Source: an uncultured Paracoccaceae bacterium
GTDB taxonomy: Bacteria > Pseudomonadota > Alphaproteobacteria > Rhodobacterales > Rhodobacteraceae
NCBI GenBank assembly: GCA_943787985.1
Contig: CALSOO010000002.1
Location: 62,001-126,000, forward strand
Length of the DNA stretch: 64,000 bases
Direction: 5' to 3'
Shown piece by piece: positions 28,739 through 38,859 of the stretch (the stretch's first letter is position 1; each line of letters opens with the position of its first letter). Under the pieces are notes generated by a model that was not told the DNA's origin, searched no databases, and saw only the letters and a list, made by a program, of their open reading frames with translations. Both the position numbers and the translations under genes were made by a program.

Positions 28739-30280
28739 ATGCCAACACTATACTGGGCCTTCGACGCAACAGACGATCACAGATACAATGGCAATTGGAC
28801 AGGGCGCGGCGCTACCCCCGGCGGGGGATGGAGCACAATAGCACCCGAAGCCATGGGCGAAAATGACAGCCTTCACCGCTACCACGTGGCGGCAAATGCC
28901 TTTTTGGACGGGGCGCGTGCGGATCGTTTTGTCATCACCGGCCCTTCCTTGGATGAAGATCGTGCGATCGCTCGGGTAGGTCACACATTGACCCTGAGTA
29001 GCGATCTGGCACTGTCAGGCGAAGTGCTTTTTGACACTGTAGGTCCCGCCACACTCCAAGGTGACAACGCCGCAACTTTACGTCTGCAAGATGAAACTGT
29101 GATCCGTGGAAACGGCATTGGTCTTACCATAGAGGACCTTATGATCGTCTCCGAGTATGCTCTGCAGCTCGACGAAATACGCGATCTGACCTCCACCGAA
29201 ATGTCAGTCGATGCACTGTCCTTTACTGCTGGGGCAGAAAAAAGCGTAAGCATTCATCGCAGCGACATCACAGGGACTGTGCTCACAGACAAGCATGTTT
29301 CCTTGAACTTTTTTGGAACCACTGTGAGCGGCGACATTTCTGTACAAAACTCTGCAACATTCGAACATTCCACGATCCACGGCACGCTGTCTTTGACCCA
29401 GCAAACCTCCAATACGGGCGGCGCCAACGCGGCCGTGTTGCGCAACACAGCCCTGGAAGCTGGCGTGAGCGGGACAGCTGTGCGGGGCAATCACGCCGAC
29501 AACAGCCTCGAAATCGGGACCGGAGCAACAGTCACCGGCACAATCCTGATGGGCACTGGCGATGACATGATTTGGTTCACCGGCGGACACAGCGACGGCA
29601 CGATCTACATGGGCGACGGCAACGACACGGTCATCCTGAGCACGCAAACCATCGAAACCTCTGCGCATGCAGGTGTTTTGTCACTTGGCACGGGCAATGA
29701 TATCTACCGCGGCAATGCAAGCGACGGGCAAGTCGACGGGGGCGCAGGTGCGGATATCATGTTCGGCGGCGCAGGGTCCGATCGGTTGGTTTACGCCACA
29801 TCCGATGCAGGGGTGCAGATTGACCTTGAACACGGCATTGCACAGGGAGGGCATGCGACAGGCGATCTGTTTGTTGACTTTGAAAAGGTGAGCGGTTCCC
29901 ATCACGCCGACACACTGACAGGCGATGCCGGCACCAATTTGCTCAATGGGCTGTCAGGGGATGACACGCTCACGGGTGGTGCGGGACGTGACGTGCTGGT
30001 GGGGGGGAGCGGCGCTGATGTCTTCGTTTTCAATAGCGGCGATGCAGGCACCACAAACATGAGCCGTGACCTGATCCGTGACTTCGACGCAAGCGAAGGC
30101 GACGTGATTGATCTGCGCGGTGTTGGCAATCATTTTTCGACATCGGGATTCACAGGCAGTGGCGGAGAAGTGATCCAGCACGGCATTCAGGTTCTTATCG
30201 ATATTGACGGCGATGCAGTGGCAGATATGCGCATCGATGTCTTAGGTGACGCGCTGGATGCGAGCAGTTTCTGGTTTTGA
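28739..30280 (+). CDS. RTX (hemolysin-type calcium-binding repeat) secreted protein
   Basis: 513 residues. The first ~260 residues are a low-complexity, probably beta-helical region (many T/S/G/N turns) with no enzyme motif I recognise. From ~270 on come glycine/aspartate nonapeptide repeats: GTGDDMIWF, MGDGNDTVIL, GGAGADIMFGGAGSDRLVY, GLSGDDTLTGGAGRDVLVGGSGADVFVF. The C-terminus (DASSFWF) fits an uncleaved type I secretion signal. No type I exporter genes are in the window. Probably exported, calcium-folded, with a surface or matrix role. Confidence 0.85.
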   Translation: MPTLYWAFDATDDHRYNGNWTGRGATPGGGWSTIAPEAMGENDSLHRYHVAANAFLDGARADRFVITGPSLDEDRAIARVGHTLTLSSDLALSGEVLFDTVGPATLQGDNAATLRLQDETVIRGNGIGLTIEDLMIVSEYALQLDEIRDLTSTEMSVDALSFTAGAEKSVSIHRSDITGTVLTDKHVSLNFFGTTVSGDISVQNSATFEHSTIHGTLSLTQQTSNTGGANAAVLRNTALEAGVSGTAVRGNHADNSLEIGTGATVTGTILMGTGDDMIWFTGGHSDGTIYMGDGNDTVILSTQTIETSAHAGVLSLGTGNDIYRGNASDGQVDGGAGADIMFGGAGSDRLVYATSDAGVQIDLEHGIAQGGHATGDLFVDFEKVSGSHHADTLTGDAGTNLLNGLSGDDTLTGGAGRDVLVGGSGADVFVFNSGDAGTTNMSRDLIRDFDASEGDVIDLRGVGNHFSTSGFTGSGGEVIQHGIQVLIDIDGDAVADMRIDVLGDALDASSFWF

Positions 30281-30479
30281 ATGGGGTGAGACAGCCCCAA
30301 TGGGGAGCGTGTCAAAATGTAGGATCATCCCAGCCGCGTTGAATGGTCTGCACATTGACGTCCCAAGCGCTTGATCCAGCGGCCTTTCGGGTCGCGGTTG
30401 TTGTCCCGAATACAATGGTTGTCTAATGTTGCACGGTCAGGACAATGCGCCAGCTGATCTTGCGGAAAAAGGACATATC

Positions 30480-30896
30480 ATGATTGCTTACGTGACCGTC
30501 GGTGCGGATGACATCGCGCGCGCAAAGACGTTTTATTCCGCGTTTTTGCCCGCCCTTAAATACGAACTGACCGAGGGGCCCGAAGGCCTCAGCTATGCGC
30601 TGCCTGTGGAGCCGGGACAATCCCTGCTTTTGCCGGATTTCTACGTCAAGCCAACCTTTGACGCCCGCCCCGCTTCGGCTGGAAATGGCACGATGATTGC
30701 CTTTGAGGGGGTCACTCAAAAACAGGTGCGTGATCTCCATGCAGCAGCGCTTGAAGCAGGCGGTTCTGACGAAGGTCAACCGGGATTTCGCGCATCCTAC
30801 GGACCACAGTTTTATGTTGGTTACCTGCGCGACCCGCAAGGGAACAAAATTGCATTGTTTTCGAGCAATCCAAATGAACCCGGGCGGGATGGATAA
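30480..30896 (+). CDS. VOC (glyoxalase/bleomycin resistance) superfamily protein
   Basis: 138 residues from ATG 30480 with an AAAAAGGA ribosome site. The order MIAYVTVGADDIARAKTFYSAFL (first beta-alpha unit) and the closing YVGYLRDPQGNKIALF are typical for the vicinal-oxygen-chelate fold. Metal ligands of true glyoxalase I are not all evident, so the activity is unknown. Confidence 0.8.
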   Translation: MIAYVTVGADDIARAKTFYSAFLPALKYELTEGPEGLSYALPVEPGQSLLLPDFYVKPTFDARPASAGNGTMIAFEGVTQKQVRDLHAAALEAGGSDEGQPGFRASYGPQFYVGYLRDPQGNKIALFSSNPNEPGRDG

Positions 30897-30997
30897 CGTC
30901 GCGATGCCCGCTTTTGGACGATTTGAACGGCAACCTTAAGGGGAGAGTTGAAGGGGTGACTTGATGCCTGTGCGCTCTGCGCGGGTTTGCACCCACA

Positions 30998-31732
30998 TCA
31001 CCATTTTTCACTCCACGGGCGAAGGTCCAGCTCGTGGGTCCATGCCGTCCTTGGCTGGTTGTGCAGCATCACATAGTTCCGGGCGATGGCGTCAGGATTC
31101 AGCAGCGCATCCTTGTCTCGCAACTCATCCACATCCGGCAGGTTTTCACGGATAAAGTTTGAGTCAATCGCACCATCAATCACGGTGTGGGCCACGTGGA
31201 TGTTCTTTGGCCCAAGTTCGCGCGCCATCGACTGCGCCAAAGCGCGCAACGCGTGTTTTGCGCCTGCAAATGCGCAATAGCCATCGCTTCCGCGCATGCT
31301 GGCAGATGCACCCGTGAAAATGATCGTCCCGTGTCCACGTGTCAGCATTTTTCCGGCGACCTCGCGCCCCATCAGAAAACCGGCAAAACACGCCATTTCC
31401 CAGACCTTGCGATACACGCGCGATGTTGTCTCGGTGATGGAGAACCGCACATTGGCCCCGATGTTGAAAATCGCGACCCCAATGGGCGCCACGTCCCTTT
31501 CGATGCGCTCGATCAAATCGATCATTGCGTCCTCGTCACGCGCGTCTGCCGGCAGTGCCACGGCTTCTCCCCCCTGATCGCGAATGGACTGCGCCAATGT
31601 CTCAAGGGCTTGGGCATGTCGCGGTCGGCGCACCAGACAGACAACCAACCCTTCTCTGGCAAAGGCGCGCGCCACAGCCGCACCGGTGTCGTCTCCGGCA
31701 CCAATAATCAAACATGCTTGTTTTGCTGACAT
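30998..31732 (-). CDS. Short-chain dehydrogenase/reductase family protein with Phe at the Tyr position
   Basis: 244 residues. The nucleotide-binding start CLIIGAGDDTGAAVARAF is of the GxxxGxG type, followed by the NIGA motif (normally NAG/NNAG). Ser of the triad is in FTGASASMRG. The YxxxK motif reads FAGAK in GYCAFAGAKHALRALAQSM: the catalytic Tyr is Phe, with a Tyr three residues before it. The C-terminal half (HVAHTVIDGAID, HELDLRPWSEKW) matches a known bacterial SDR subgroup with that exchange. Substrate unknown; it may not be a classical oxidoreductase. Confidence 0.82.
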   Translation of the reverse strand: MSAKQACLIIGAGDDTGAAVARAFAREGLVVCLVRRPRHAQALETLAQSIRDQGGEAVALPADARDEDAMIDLIERIERDVAPIGVAIFNIGANVRFSITETTSRVYRKVWEMACFAGFLMGREVAGKMLTRGHGTIIFTGASASMRGSDGYCAFAGAKHALRALAQSMARELGPKNIHVAHTVIDGAIDSNFIRENLPDVDELRDKDALLNPDAIARNYVMLHNQPRTAWTHELDLRPWSEKW

Positions 31733-31970
31733 CGCCTTTTCCTTTTCACGCCGCTTCTTTCACGAGTTTGGCCCGATCGCCCCGAGGGTCAACAAGAATA
31801 TTAACCAACATCTGATCGCCATTTTTTCGCATCGCGCAATTTGCGTGACTTGTCACAAGACTTGGCATTCCAACATGATGTTACGTATCAAAGTTTCAGA
31901 TGCACGTCGCAAATTGGCATGCTCGGAAAAATATCATTGTCAGGTTTGGTCCCAAAGCCAGAGAGGCGAC

Positions 31971-33584
31971 ATGCAGACAGATACAAAACCCAACGTTATT
32001 TTGATCCTTGCTGACGACATGGGCTTTGCCGACTTGGGCATCACCGGTTCGGAAATTCGCACCCCTCATATTGATGCCCTCGCCAAAGGCGGTGTCATGC
32101 TGTCTGCCATGTACAATTGCGCAAGATGCTGCCCGACACGCGCATCACTGCTGACAGGGCTATACCCCCACAACGCCGGAGTTGGGCACATGGGCGCGAA
32201 CCTTGGCACGCCTGCGTATCAAGGTTTTTTGCGCAACGACAGTGCCACAATCGCAGAGCATCTGCGCGCGGGTGGGTACCGCACTTTGATGTCCGGCAAG
32301 TGGCATGTCGCCGGAGATTTTGAAGCCCGCAATATCGACAGTTGGAAGGTGGGAGACGTTGAACATCCGACACCGCGCCAAAGAGGGTTTGATCATTTCT
32401 ACGGGATCATGGACGGGGCCACACATTTTTTCTCTCCCCATTACATGTTGGAAGATGACAGCCGCGTCGAAGTCGTGCCGGATGATTTCTATTTTACAGA
32501 CGCGATCACGGACAAAGCCATCGGAATGATCAAAGGGGCTGTTGAGGACGAAAAACCGTTCTTTTTGTACCTTGCGCACACAGCTCCGCATTGGCCCCTG
32601 CACGCGCATCCAGAAGACATTGCGACCTATGACGGCGTTTACTCCAAAGGCTGGGATCATGTCCGCACGGCCCGTCACGAGCAGATGAACGGCACCGGCA
32701 CCTTCCAGAAAAACTGGGATATTTCCCCCCGGGACACCAGCGTGCACGGCTGGGAGCATGAACAAAGCAAAGATTGGCAGGCCAGTAAAATGGCCACCTA
32801 TGCCGCGATGGTCGACCGTATGGACCAATCCATCGGAACATTGATTACAGCCCTGAAACGCATGGGGCAATTCGAAAACACTCTGATCATGTTCTTGTCT
32901 GACAACGGTGGCTGCGCGGAGTTCATGGCTGAAGACGGTTGGGCGCAATTCTATCCGGATCACACCCACGACGGCAAAAAGATAACTATGGGAAATGTGC
33001 CTGACCTGCGTCCGGGTGATGCGCAAACATTCCAGAGCTACGACAAGCCTTGGGCCAATGTTTCAAATGCCCCTTTTCGCCTTTTCAAACATTACGTGCA
33101 TGAAGGGGGGATTTCCACGCCGCTGGTCGCCCATTGGCCAAACGGCTTTACGCCACGCTCCAATGCACATGCGCCGTGTCATGTGGTCGATATCCTGCCG
33201 ACCATTCTGGAGGCCACCGGGTGCCCCTATCAAAGCGAAGTGGGCGGTCACGACATTCAACCGGTGCAGGGTGAATCGTTGATGGCCCTGTTCAAAGATG
33301 CTGATTGGGAACGCGCGCAGCCCATATTATGGGAGCATGAAGGCAATGCAGCTGTGCGCTTCGGGCAGTTCAAACTTGTCCGTCAGCATGGTCAGGCTTG
33401 GGAGCTTTACGACATGGAGGCAGATCGGACCGAGTTGCGAAATCTGGCGGGCATGCACCCCGCGCTAGAGGCCGAATTGACGGCGCAATACGCCGATTGG
33501 GCGGCAAAGATCGGTGTGATGGCTTGGGACGACGCACTGCCCAAGCTGTTGGCCGCTTGGAATATGGACTCTGTCGATGGATAG
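31971..33584 (+). CDS. Sulfatase (arylsulfatase type, formylglycine-dependent)
   Basis: 537 residues from ATG 31971 with GAGAGG upstream. The N-terminal metal site is NVILILADDMGFADLG. The signature CCPTRASLLTG (~50-60) contains C-x-P-x-R whose first Cys is matured to formylglycine. Further catalytic residues are in LMSGKWHV and FLSDNGGCAEF. Hydrolyses sulfate esters in the cytoplasm or periplasm (no signal peptide seen). The substrate class (aryl, alkyl or sugar sulfate) is not set. Divergent from the SDR gene. Confidence 0.9.
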   Translation: MQTDTKPNVILILADDMGFADLGITGSEIRTPHIDALAKGGVMLSAMYNCARCCPTRASLLTGLYPHNAGVGHMGANLGTPAYQGFLRNDSATIAEHLRAGGYRTLMSGKWHVAGDFEARNIDSWKVGDVEHPTPRQRGFDHFYGIMDGATHFFSPHYMLEDDSRVEVVPDDFYFTDAITDKAIGMIKGAVEDEKPFFLYLAHTAPHWPLHAHPEDIATYDGVYSKGWDHVRTARHEQMNGTGTFQKNWDISPRDTSVHGWEHEQSKDWQASKMATYAAMVDRMDQSIGTLITALKRMGQFENTLIMFLSDNGGCAEFMAEDGWAQFYPDHTHDGKKITMGNVPDLRPGDAQTFQSYDKPWANVSNAPFRLFKHYVHEGGISTPLVAHWPNGFTPRSNAHAPCHVVDILPTILEATGCPYQSEVGGHDIQPVQGESLMALFKDADWERAQPILWEHEGNAAVRFGQFKLVRQHGQAWELYDMEADRTELRNLAGMHPALEAELTAQYADWAAKIGVMAWDDALPKLLAAWNMDSVDG

Positions 33585-33691
33585 AGTGCACAGGTCTGGC
33601 ATGGCGCGCGCACCGGACCCCGTGTTTGCCGGAACCTGAGAGACAAAACGCATTTTCGATCAACGTCCGTTTTCTGGCCCTCTCCCTATTC

Positions 33692-34051
33692 CTAGACCGC
33701 CGCATCATACTCTGCGCGCGCCGCATCGATTTGCGCAAGATTGCCAAGGGCCCAGTGCCCCAACGCAGTGACCGGTTCGCGGAAGGACTGGCCCATCGGT
33801 GTCAGATTGTATTCCACCTTGGGCGGTATTGTAGGGTGGTAGGTTCGGTTCACCAGACCATCGCGTTCAAGCTCTTTCAATGTCAGGCTGAGCATACGTT
33901 GAGAGATGCCCAAATTCCGCTTTAACTCGTTGAACCGAAGGGTTCCGTATTGCGCCAGCGAAATAATGACAAGAACGCTCCAGCGGTCCCCAACGCGCGA
34001 CAAGACTTCGTTGATGCGTTTGCAATCTGGGCATTGAGCCGAATCCAGCAT
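33692..34051 (-). CDS. HxlR family transcriptional regulator
   Basis: 119 residues from ATG 34051. The family signature is complete: CPDCKRINEVLSRVGDRWSVLVI, LRFNELKRNLGISQRMLSLTLKELERDGLVNR and VEYNLTPMG. A winged helix with a redox-sensible N-terminal CxxC. It is divergent from the nitroreductase gene at 34177 and probably controls it, since HxlR regulators often govern adjacent nitro- or quinone reductases. Confidence 0.9.
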   Translation of the reverse strand: MLDSAQCPDCKRINEVLSRVGDRWSVLVIISLAQYGTLRFNELKRNLGISQRMLSLTLKELERDGLVNRTYHPTIPPKVEYNLTPMGQSFREPVTALGHWALGNLAQIDAARAEYDAAV

Positions 34052-34176
34052 AGCGGTTCCCTTTATGTGACCAAGTGTCTGAGATGTGCCTTCTTGTGAA
34101 GGACGGACGTTCCCAATATATCCTTGGTTACTAAAATATACCGCACTGAACAAGTGCCTACAATAGGATCCAGGAT

Positions 34177-34819
34177 ATGACCGACAGCACCCTTCTCGAA
34201 CAGTTGAACGGGCGTTACGCAACCAAGAAAATGGATGCAGCGCAAACTGTCCCACAAGACAAGCTCGATGTCATAATCGAAGCAATCCGCATGGCGCCCA
34301 CGTCAAGCGGCACCCAACCCTTTGAAGTACTTGTGGTAACGAACCCCGAGAAACGAGCCGCCATTCAGGAAGCCGCAGGCGGTCAGGCCCAGATCACCGA
34401 TGGCTCTCATCTTTTGGTCTTTGCGGCATGGGACACCTACACGGCCGAGCGTATCGACGAAGTCGTTGATATTAACATCAAAGCACGCGGCGATTTGCCG
34501 ATGCTGCACGCATATTACGATAACCTGAAAAACAATTATGTGCCGCGCGACGCATCCGTGAACTATGCGCATGCTGCCCGCCAGGCCTATATCGCGTTGG
34601 GAATTGCGCTTGTTGCTGCGGCAGAACAAGAAGTCGACAGCACACCCATGGAAGGGTTTGACCCAAGCAAAGTTGACGAAATTCTGGAGCTCAAAGCGCG
34701 CGGCCTGCGGTCTGGTTGTTCTTTTGCCTTTGGGATATCGCGATCCCACCGGGGATTGGTTGTTGCCGATGGGCAAGGTGCGCAAGCCACTTGATACCAT
34801 GGTCACAAACGTCGACTGA
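34177..34819 (+). pseudogene. Nitroreductase family protein with a C-terminal frameshift
   Basis: Begins MTDSTLLEQLNGRYATKKMD, with FMN-binding features RMAPTSSGTQPFEVLVV and YIALGIALVAAAEQEVDSTPMEGFD. One surplus G near 34714 shifts the frame: read as it stands the protein ends ...QGAQAT at 34794; with the base removed it continues VVLLPLGYRDPTGDWL to TMVTNVD at 34819, the family C-terminus. NAD(P)H-dependent reduction of nitro compounds or quinones. Probably a sequencing slip or a very recent mutation. Confidence 0.82.
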
Positions 34820-35606
34820 CCGGCTTGGATTAGATAACAACTTGCGCGCGCCTTTGATCAATACAGTTTGTTTTCGCTGTTTAAAAGGCGCGCGGGCTGC
34901 ACAGTTATGTGGCCTATTCGGTAAACATGCAGAACCAAAGCGGTTGTTTCCCGTTTTTTGACGTCGCTGAAACATCCAAATTGGGGCCTATGTTTCGGCT
35001 CAATGCGACCAATACCATCAGCTTTGGCGCGGCAAATGCGTCCGTGCTGTTCACGCGGTCTAAATTTGCCCCGCGCCGCTTCATTCTGTGATTTTAAGGC
35101 GGCCAATTCCCGGCATTGTGCGTCTTAAAGGCCCAAAAGCGCGCCCCCTTTTGACAAAACCGCCAATGTCGAGAATGTGGCTGAGCATCCCGTCCGATCC
35201 TTATTTGCTTCGATCCGAAGTCTGTGACTGCGGTGTTGTTCGCGTTCAATGGCCTCACACCGTTCAGCCAAAAAGCCGCTGCCGGACTGAAAACAATTCT
35301 GATCATTTTTGAAGTGACTACAATGAAGGCGGCGAACAGCCAAAGCGCTTAATATTTGGGCGAAATGGAGCGATCTGGGTTTTTAACAGGTCAGGATATT
35401 GGCCTTAGCGCTGCGTCGCAGCAACGTTCATCCAACCCCTGCCCTCGACTCGAGGTTCACCGACAAGGGGTGTGTGACGACCGGATGAATTGGACCTCGG
35501 ACCAGCCGCCACACGGATTTGCAACACTTAAGTTGCAGGGTGTAGCTACTGCGCATGCCTTGCGAGAGCAAGATGCGCGGCGGTTGTCCCTGCATGGAGA
35601 TATCAC
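34820..35606. other. Long intergenic region without a supported gene
   Basis: 787 bp between the nitroreductase and urtA. It holds an 11-bp inverted repeat (34845-34855 and 34884-34894) that could terminate the nitroreductase transcript, and several short open frames without ribosome sites or recognisable products. Confidence 0.5.
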
Positions 35607-36876
35607 ATGAAAACGACATCTGCTCTTTTTGCCGTCACCTTTGCCACGCTATCGACGGCCCTGCCTGCCTTGGCCGCTGACTGCCCGATCAAAGTGGGCG
35701 TTCTGCACTCGCTGTCCGGCACCATGGCGATTTCTGAAACCACGCTGAAAGACACGATGCTGATGCTGATCGACCAGCAGAACGCCAAAGGCGGTGTTCT
35801 GGGCAAGCAGCTCGAAGCTGTCGTTGTCGACCCCGCCTCTGACTGGCCGCTGTTTGCGGAAAAAGCCCGCGAATTGCTGAGCGTGCAGAGGTCGACGTGA
35901 TCTTTGGCAACTGGACATCCGTGTCGCGCAAATCGGTGCTGCCGGTCATCGAAGAACTGAACGGTCTGCTGTTCTACCCGGTGCAATACGAGGGCGAAGA
36001 AAGCTCCAAGAACGTGTTTTACACCGGTGCTGCGCCCAACCAGCAGGCAATCCCGGCACGGATTATTTCCTCGAAGAACTGGGCGTCGAAAAATTCGCGC
36101 TGCTCGGCACCGACTATGTCTATCCGCGCACCACCAACAACATTCTTGAAAGCTACCTGCAAGCCAAAGGCATCGCGGACGACGATATCTTTGTGAACTA
36201 CACGCCCTTTGGCCATTCTGACTGGTCCAAGATCGTGGCCGATGTGGTTGCCCTTGGTGCGGACGGCAAAAAGGTTGGCGTGATCTCGACCATCAACGGC
36301 GATGCCAACATCGGCTTTTACAAAGAACTGGCCGCGCGGGATTTCGGCGATGACATCCCGGTTGTGGCCTTCTCGGTGGGCGAAGAAGAACTGTCGGGTC
36401 TGGACACCACCAACCTTGTCGGCCACCTGGCGGCCTGGAACTACTTTCCAGTCCGCGAAACGTGCCAACGACGAATTGATCGCCACGTGGAAAGCCAGCA
36501 TGGGCGACGAGCGCGTCACCAACGACCCGATGGAAGCGCATTACATCGGCTTCAACATGTGGGTGAACGCGGTGAAGGCAGGCACAGCTGATGTCGATGC
36601 CGTGCGCACGCGATGTACGGCCAGGAATTCCCGAACCTGACCGGCGGCACAGCCGTGATGCTGCCCAACCACCACCTGGCCAAGCCGGTGTCTGATTGGT
36701 GAAATTCAGGCAGACGGCCAGTTCGACATCATCAGCCAGACCACCGAAGTGCCCGGCGATGCCTGGACTGACTTCCTGCCCGAATCCGCCGTCTGATGTC
36801 GGATTGGAAAGACTTGGGCTGCGGCATGTACAACACCGAGACCAAGACCTGCGTTCAGACGCTGTCCAACTACTGA
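35607..36876 (+). pseudogene. urtA: Urea ABC transporter substrate-binding protein UrtA (frameshifted)
   Basis: Starts [20 protein letters not shown], a normal signal peptide cut after ALA-AD, then [19 protein letters not shown]. Continuous family sequence is recovered across frames: [90 protein letters not shown], ending with MYNTETKTCVQTLSNY at 36876. Frame changes occur near 35892, 36055, 36455, 36610, 36700 and 36795. Binds urea in the periplasm. No internal stop codons other than those caused by the shifts are apparent. Confidence 0.85.
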
Positions 36877-36936
36877 TCCTGCAACATCGCGAGGGGGCGT
36901 TCGCCTGCCCTCCACCTCTGAAGGCCCGAATCGATT

Positions 36937-38855
36937 ATGAAGATCCTTCTGGCTGCTGGCCTTGTGCTTTGCCGCTGTCTGCCATTGCGCCAGGCCATCG
37001 CCCCGTTCAGACTGTGCTGCAAGAGCACCGCGCGCTGATCGAGAAAAGCTCGCGCAAGACAATCGGCCCGGCGATTGACGCGCTGGCGGCAGCGGCTTGC
37101 CGCAGGCGCAGACGGTGCTGAGAAGTGGCAGGCCAAGGAATGTGGCAGCGCAAGCCGACGGGATGTTCTTTCCGGCGAAAAATGGACGACTATCGCTGTT
37201 TGACTTTGATATCGGCGCGGATGTGGCACTGCGCCCAAGCGACCTGAAACAGCTCAAACCCAACAGCGGCTGTGCGCGCGATGATCTGCCACGCACTTGG
37301 TGCAATTTCAACTTTCGCGATCCAGACCCTGCCAGCGCGCCGATGCGCTGGACTCGATTGCCCGCGACCCCGAAGCGGCGCTTGCTGGCGCCGCTGCGCG
37401 CCTCGATTCGAGGGCGAAACCGACGTAGATATGCGCGCCCGCAAGATGCGCTCGGAACGCTGCTGACCATCGGCTTATGACGACGATATCCAACGCCGCG
37501 TCGCCGCGATTCTGGCATGTCGGGTGATTTGGGCGTTGATGTTCGCGCAACGCTGAACCCGCTGCTGACCACCACGGATGGTTTCGCAGACAGCCGCCAG
37601 GGCAATATTGCCGCGTGAGCTGATCGCCGGCAGCGCTGAATTGTCCCGGCGCAGGCCTATGCTTTGCTGGTCGACGCCGGCGCTGCACCGGCGCGTCACA
37701 CCGCGATGCCCGGATGCGCGCCTTGCACAAATATCGACAGGCGGGCGCGTCGCGGGTGTTCCGTTGCGCAGCTTGTCGACCGAAGAGCCCGCGACCGGCC
37801 TATGATGCGCTGGTCGAGCGCGGCTGGCGGCCCCTCGCGTCACCCGCGGCACATGGACGCCAGCCTTGCCACCTACGTTTTTTGACGTCTATTCAGAACC
37901 CTCGGCGGTCACCCGAGCCGCCGAGACGGCGCTCGCGCCATCCGAAAGCCGCGTTGCCATCAGCCAGGCGGCTGATCTGGCTCTGGATGCGCTCTCGCTG
38001 GCCTCGATCTATTTCCTCGCCGCCATCGGCCTTGCCATCACCTTTGGCGTGATGGGCGTGATCAACATGGCGCATGGCGAGTTCATCATGATGGGCGCCT
38101 ATACCGGCTATGTCGTGCAGCAGTTGATCCCAACTCACACGCGTCTCGATCCTGTCGCCGTGCCGCTGGCCTTTGCCGTGACCTTTGCCGCCGGTGTCGC
38201 GCTGGAGCGTCTGGTGATCCGCTGGCTGTACCACCGCCCGCTTGAGACGCTGCTGGCCACCTTTCGGGATTTCCATCGCGCTGCAACAACTGGCCAAGAA
38301 CATCTTTGGCACGCAGGCGCGCCCGCTGACCTCCCCGGCGTGGCTGGACGGCGCCTGGGTGATCAATGATGTGGTGTCGATCAGCTATATCCGCATTGCG
38401 ATCTTTGTCCTCGCGCTGCTCTTTCTGGCGCTCTTCCTGTTCATCATGAAACGCACGCGGCTGGGGCTTGAGACCCGCGCGGTCACCCAAAACCCGCGCA
38501 TGGCGGCCAGCATGGGGATCAATCCGGACCGCGTGAATATGCTGACCTTCGGGCTGGGCTCCGGCATTGCGGGCATCGCCGGCGTGGCGATCGGGCTTTT
38601 CGCCAAGGTCACCTCTGAGATGGGCAGCGACTACATCGTGCAAAGCTTCATGACCGTGGTTGTCGGCGGCGTCGGCAACATCTGGGGCACGCTGGCGGGG
38701 GCGGTGATGATCGGCGGTTCCAAAAGGGTGTCGAGTGGCTCAACCCGTCCAACACGCTGGCGGCGCAAACCTATATGATCATCTTCATCATCATCTTCAT
38801 TCAGTTCCGGCCAAGGGGCATCATCGCCCTCAAAGGCCGCGCGGCGGGGGATTGA
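36937..38855 (+). pseudogene. urtB: Urea ABC transporter permease UrtB (frameshifted)
   Basis: Starts MKILLAAGLVLC, has the long periplasmic N-terminal part typical of UrtB in broken frames, then the LivH-like permease core: SLASIYFLAAIGLAITFGVMG, INMAHGEFIMMGAYTGYVVQ, LALFLFIMKRTRLGLETRAV and TVVVGGVGNIWGTLAGAVMIGG, ending LKGRAAGD at 38855. A dozen or so frame changes, dense between 37000 and 37870. Confidence 0.8.
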
Positions 38856-38859
38856 GGCC

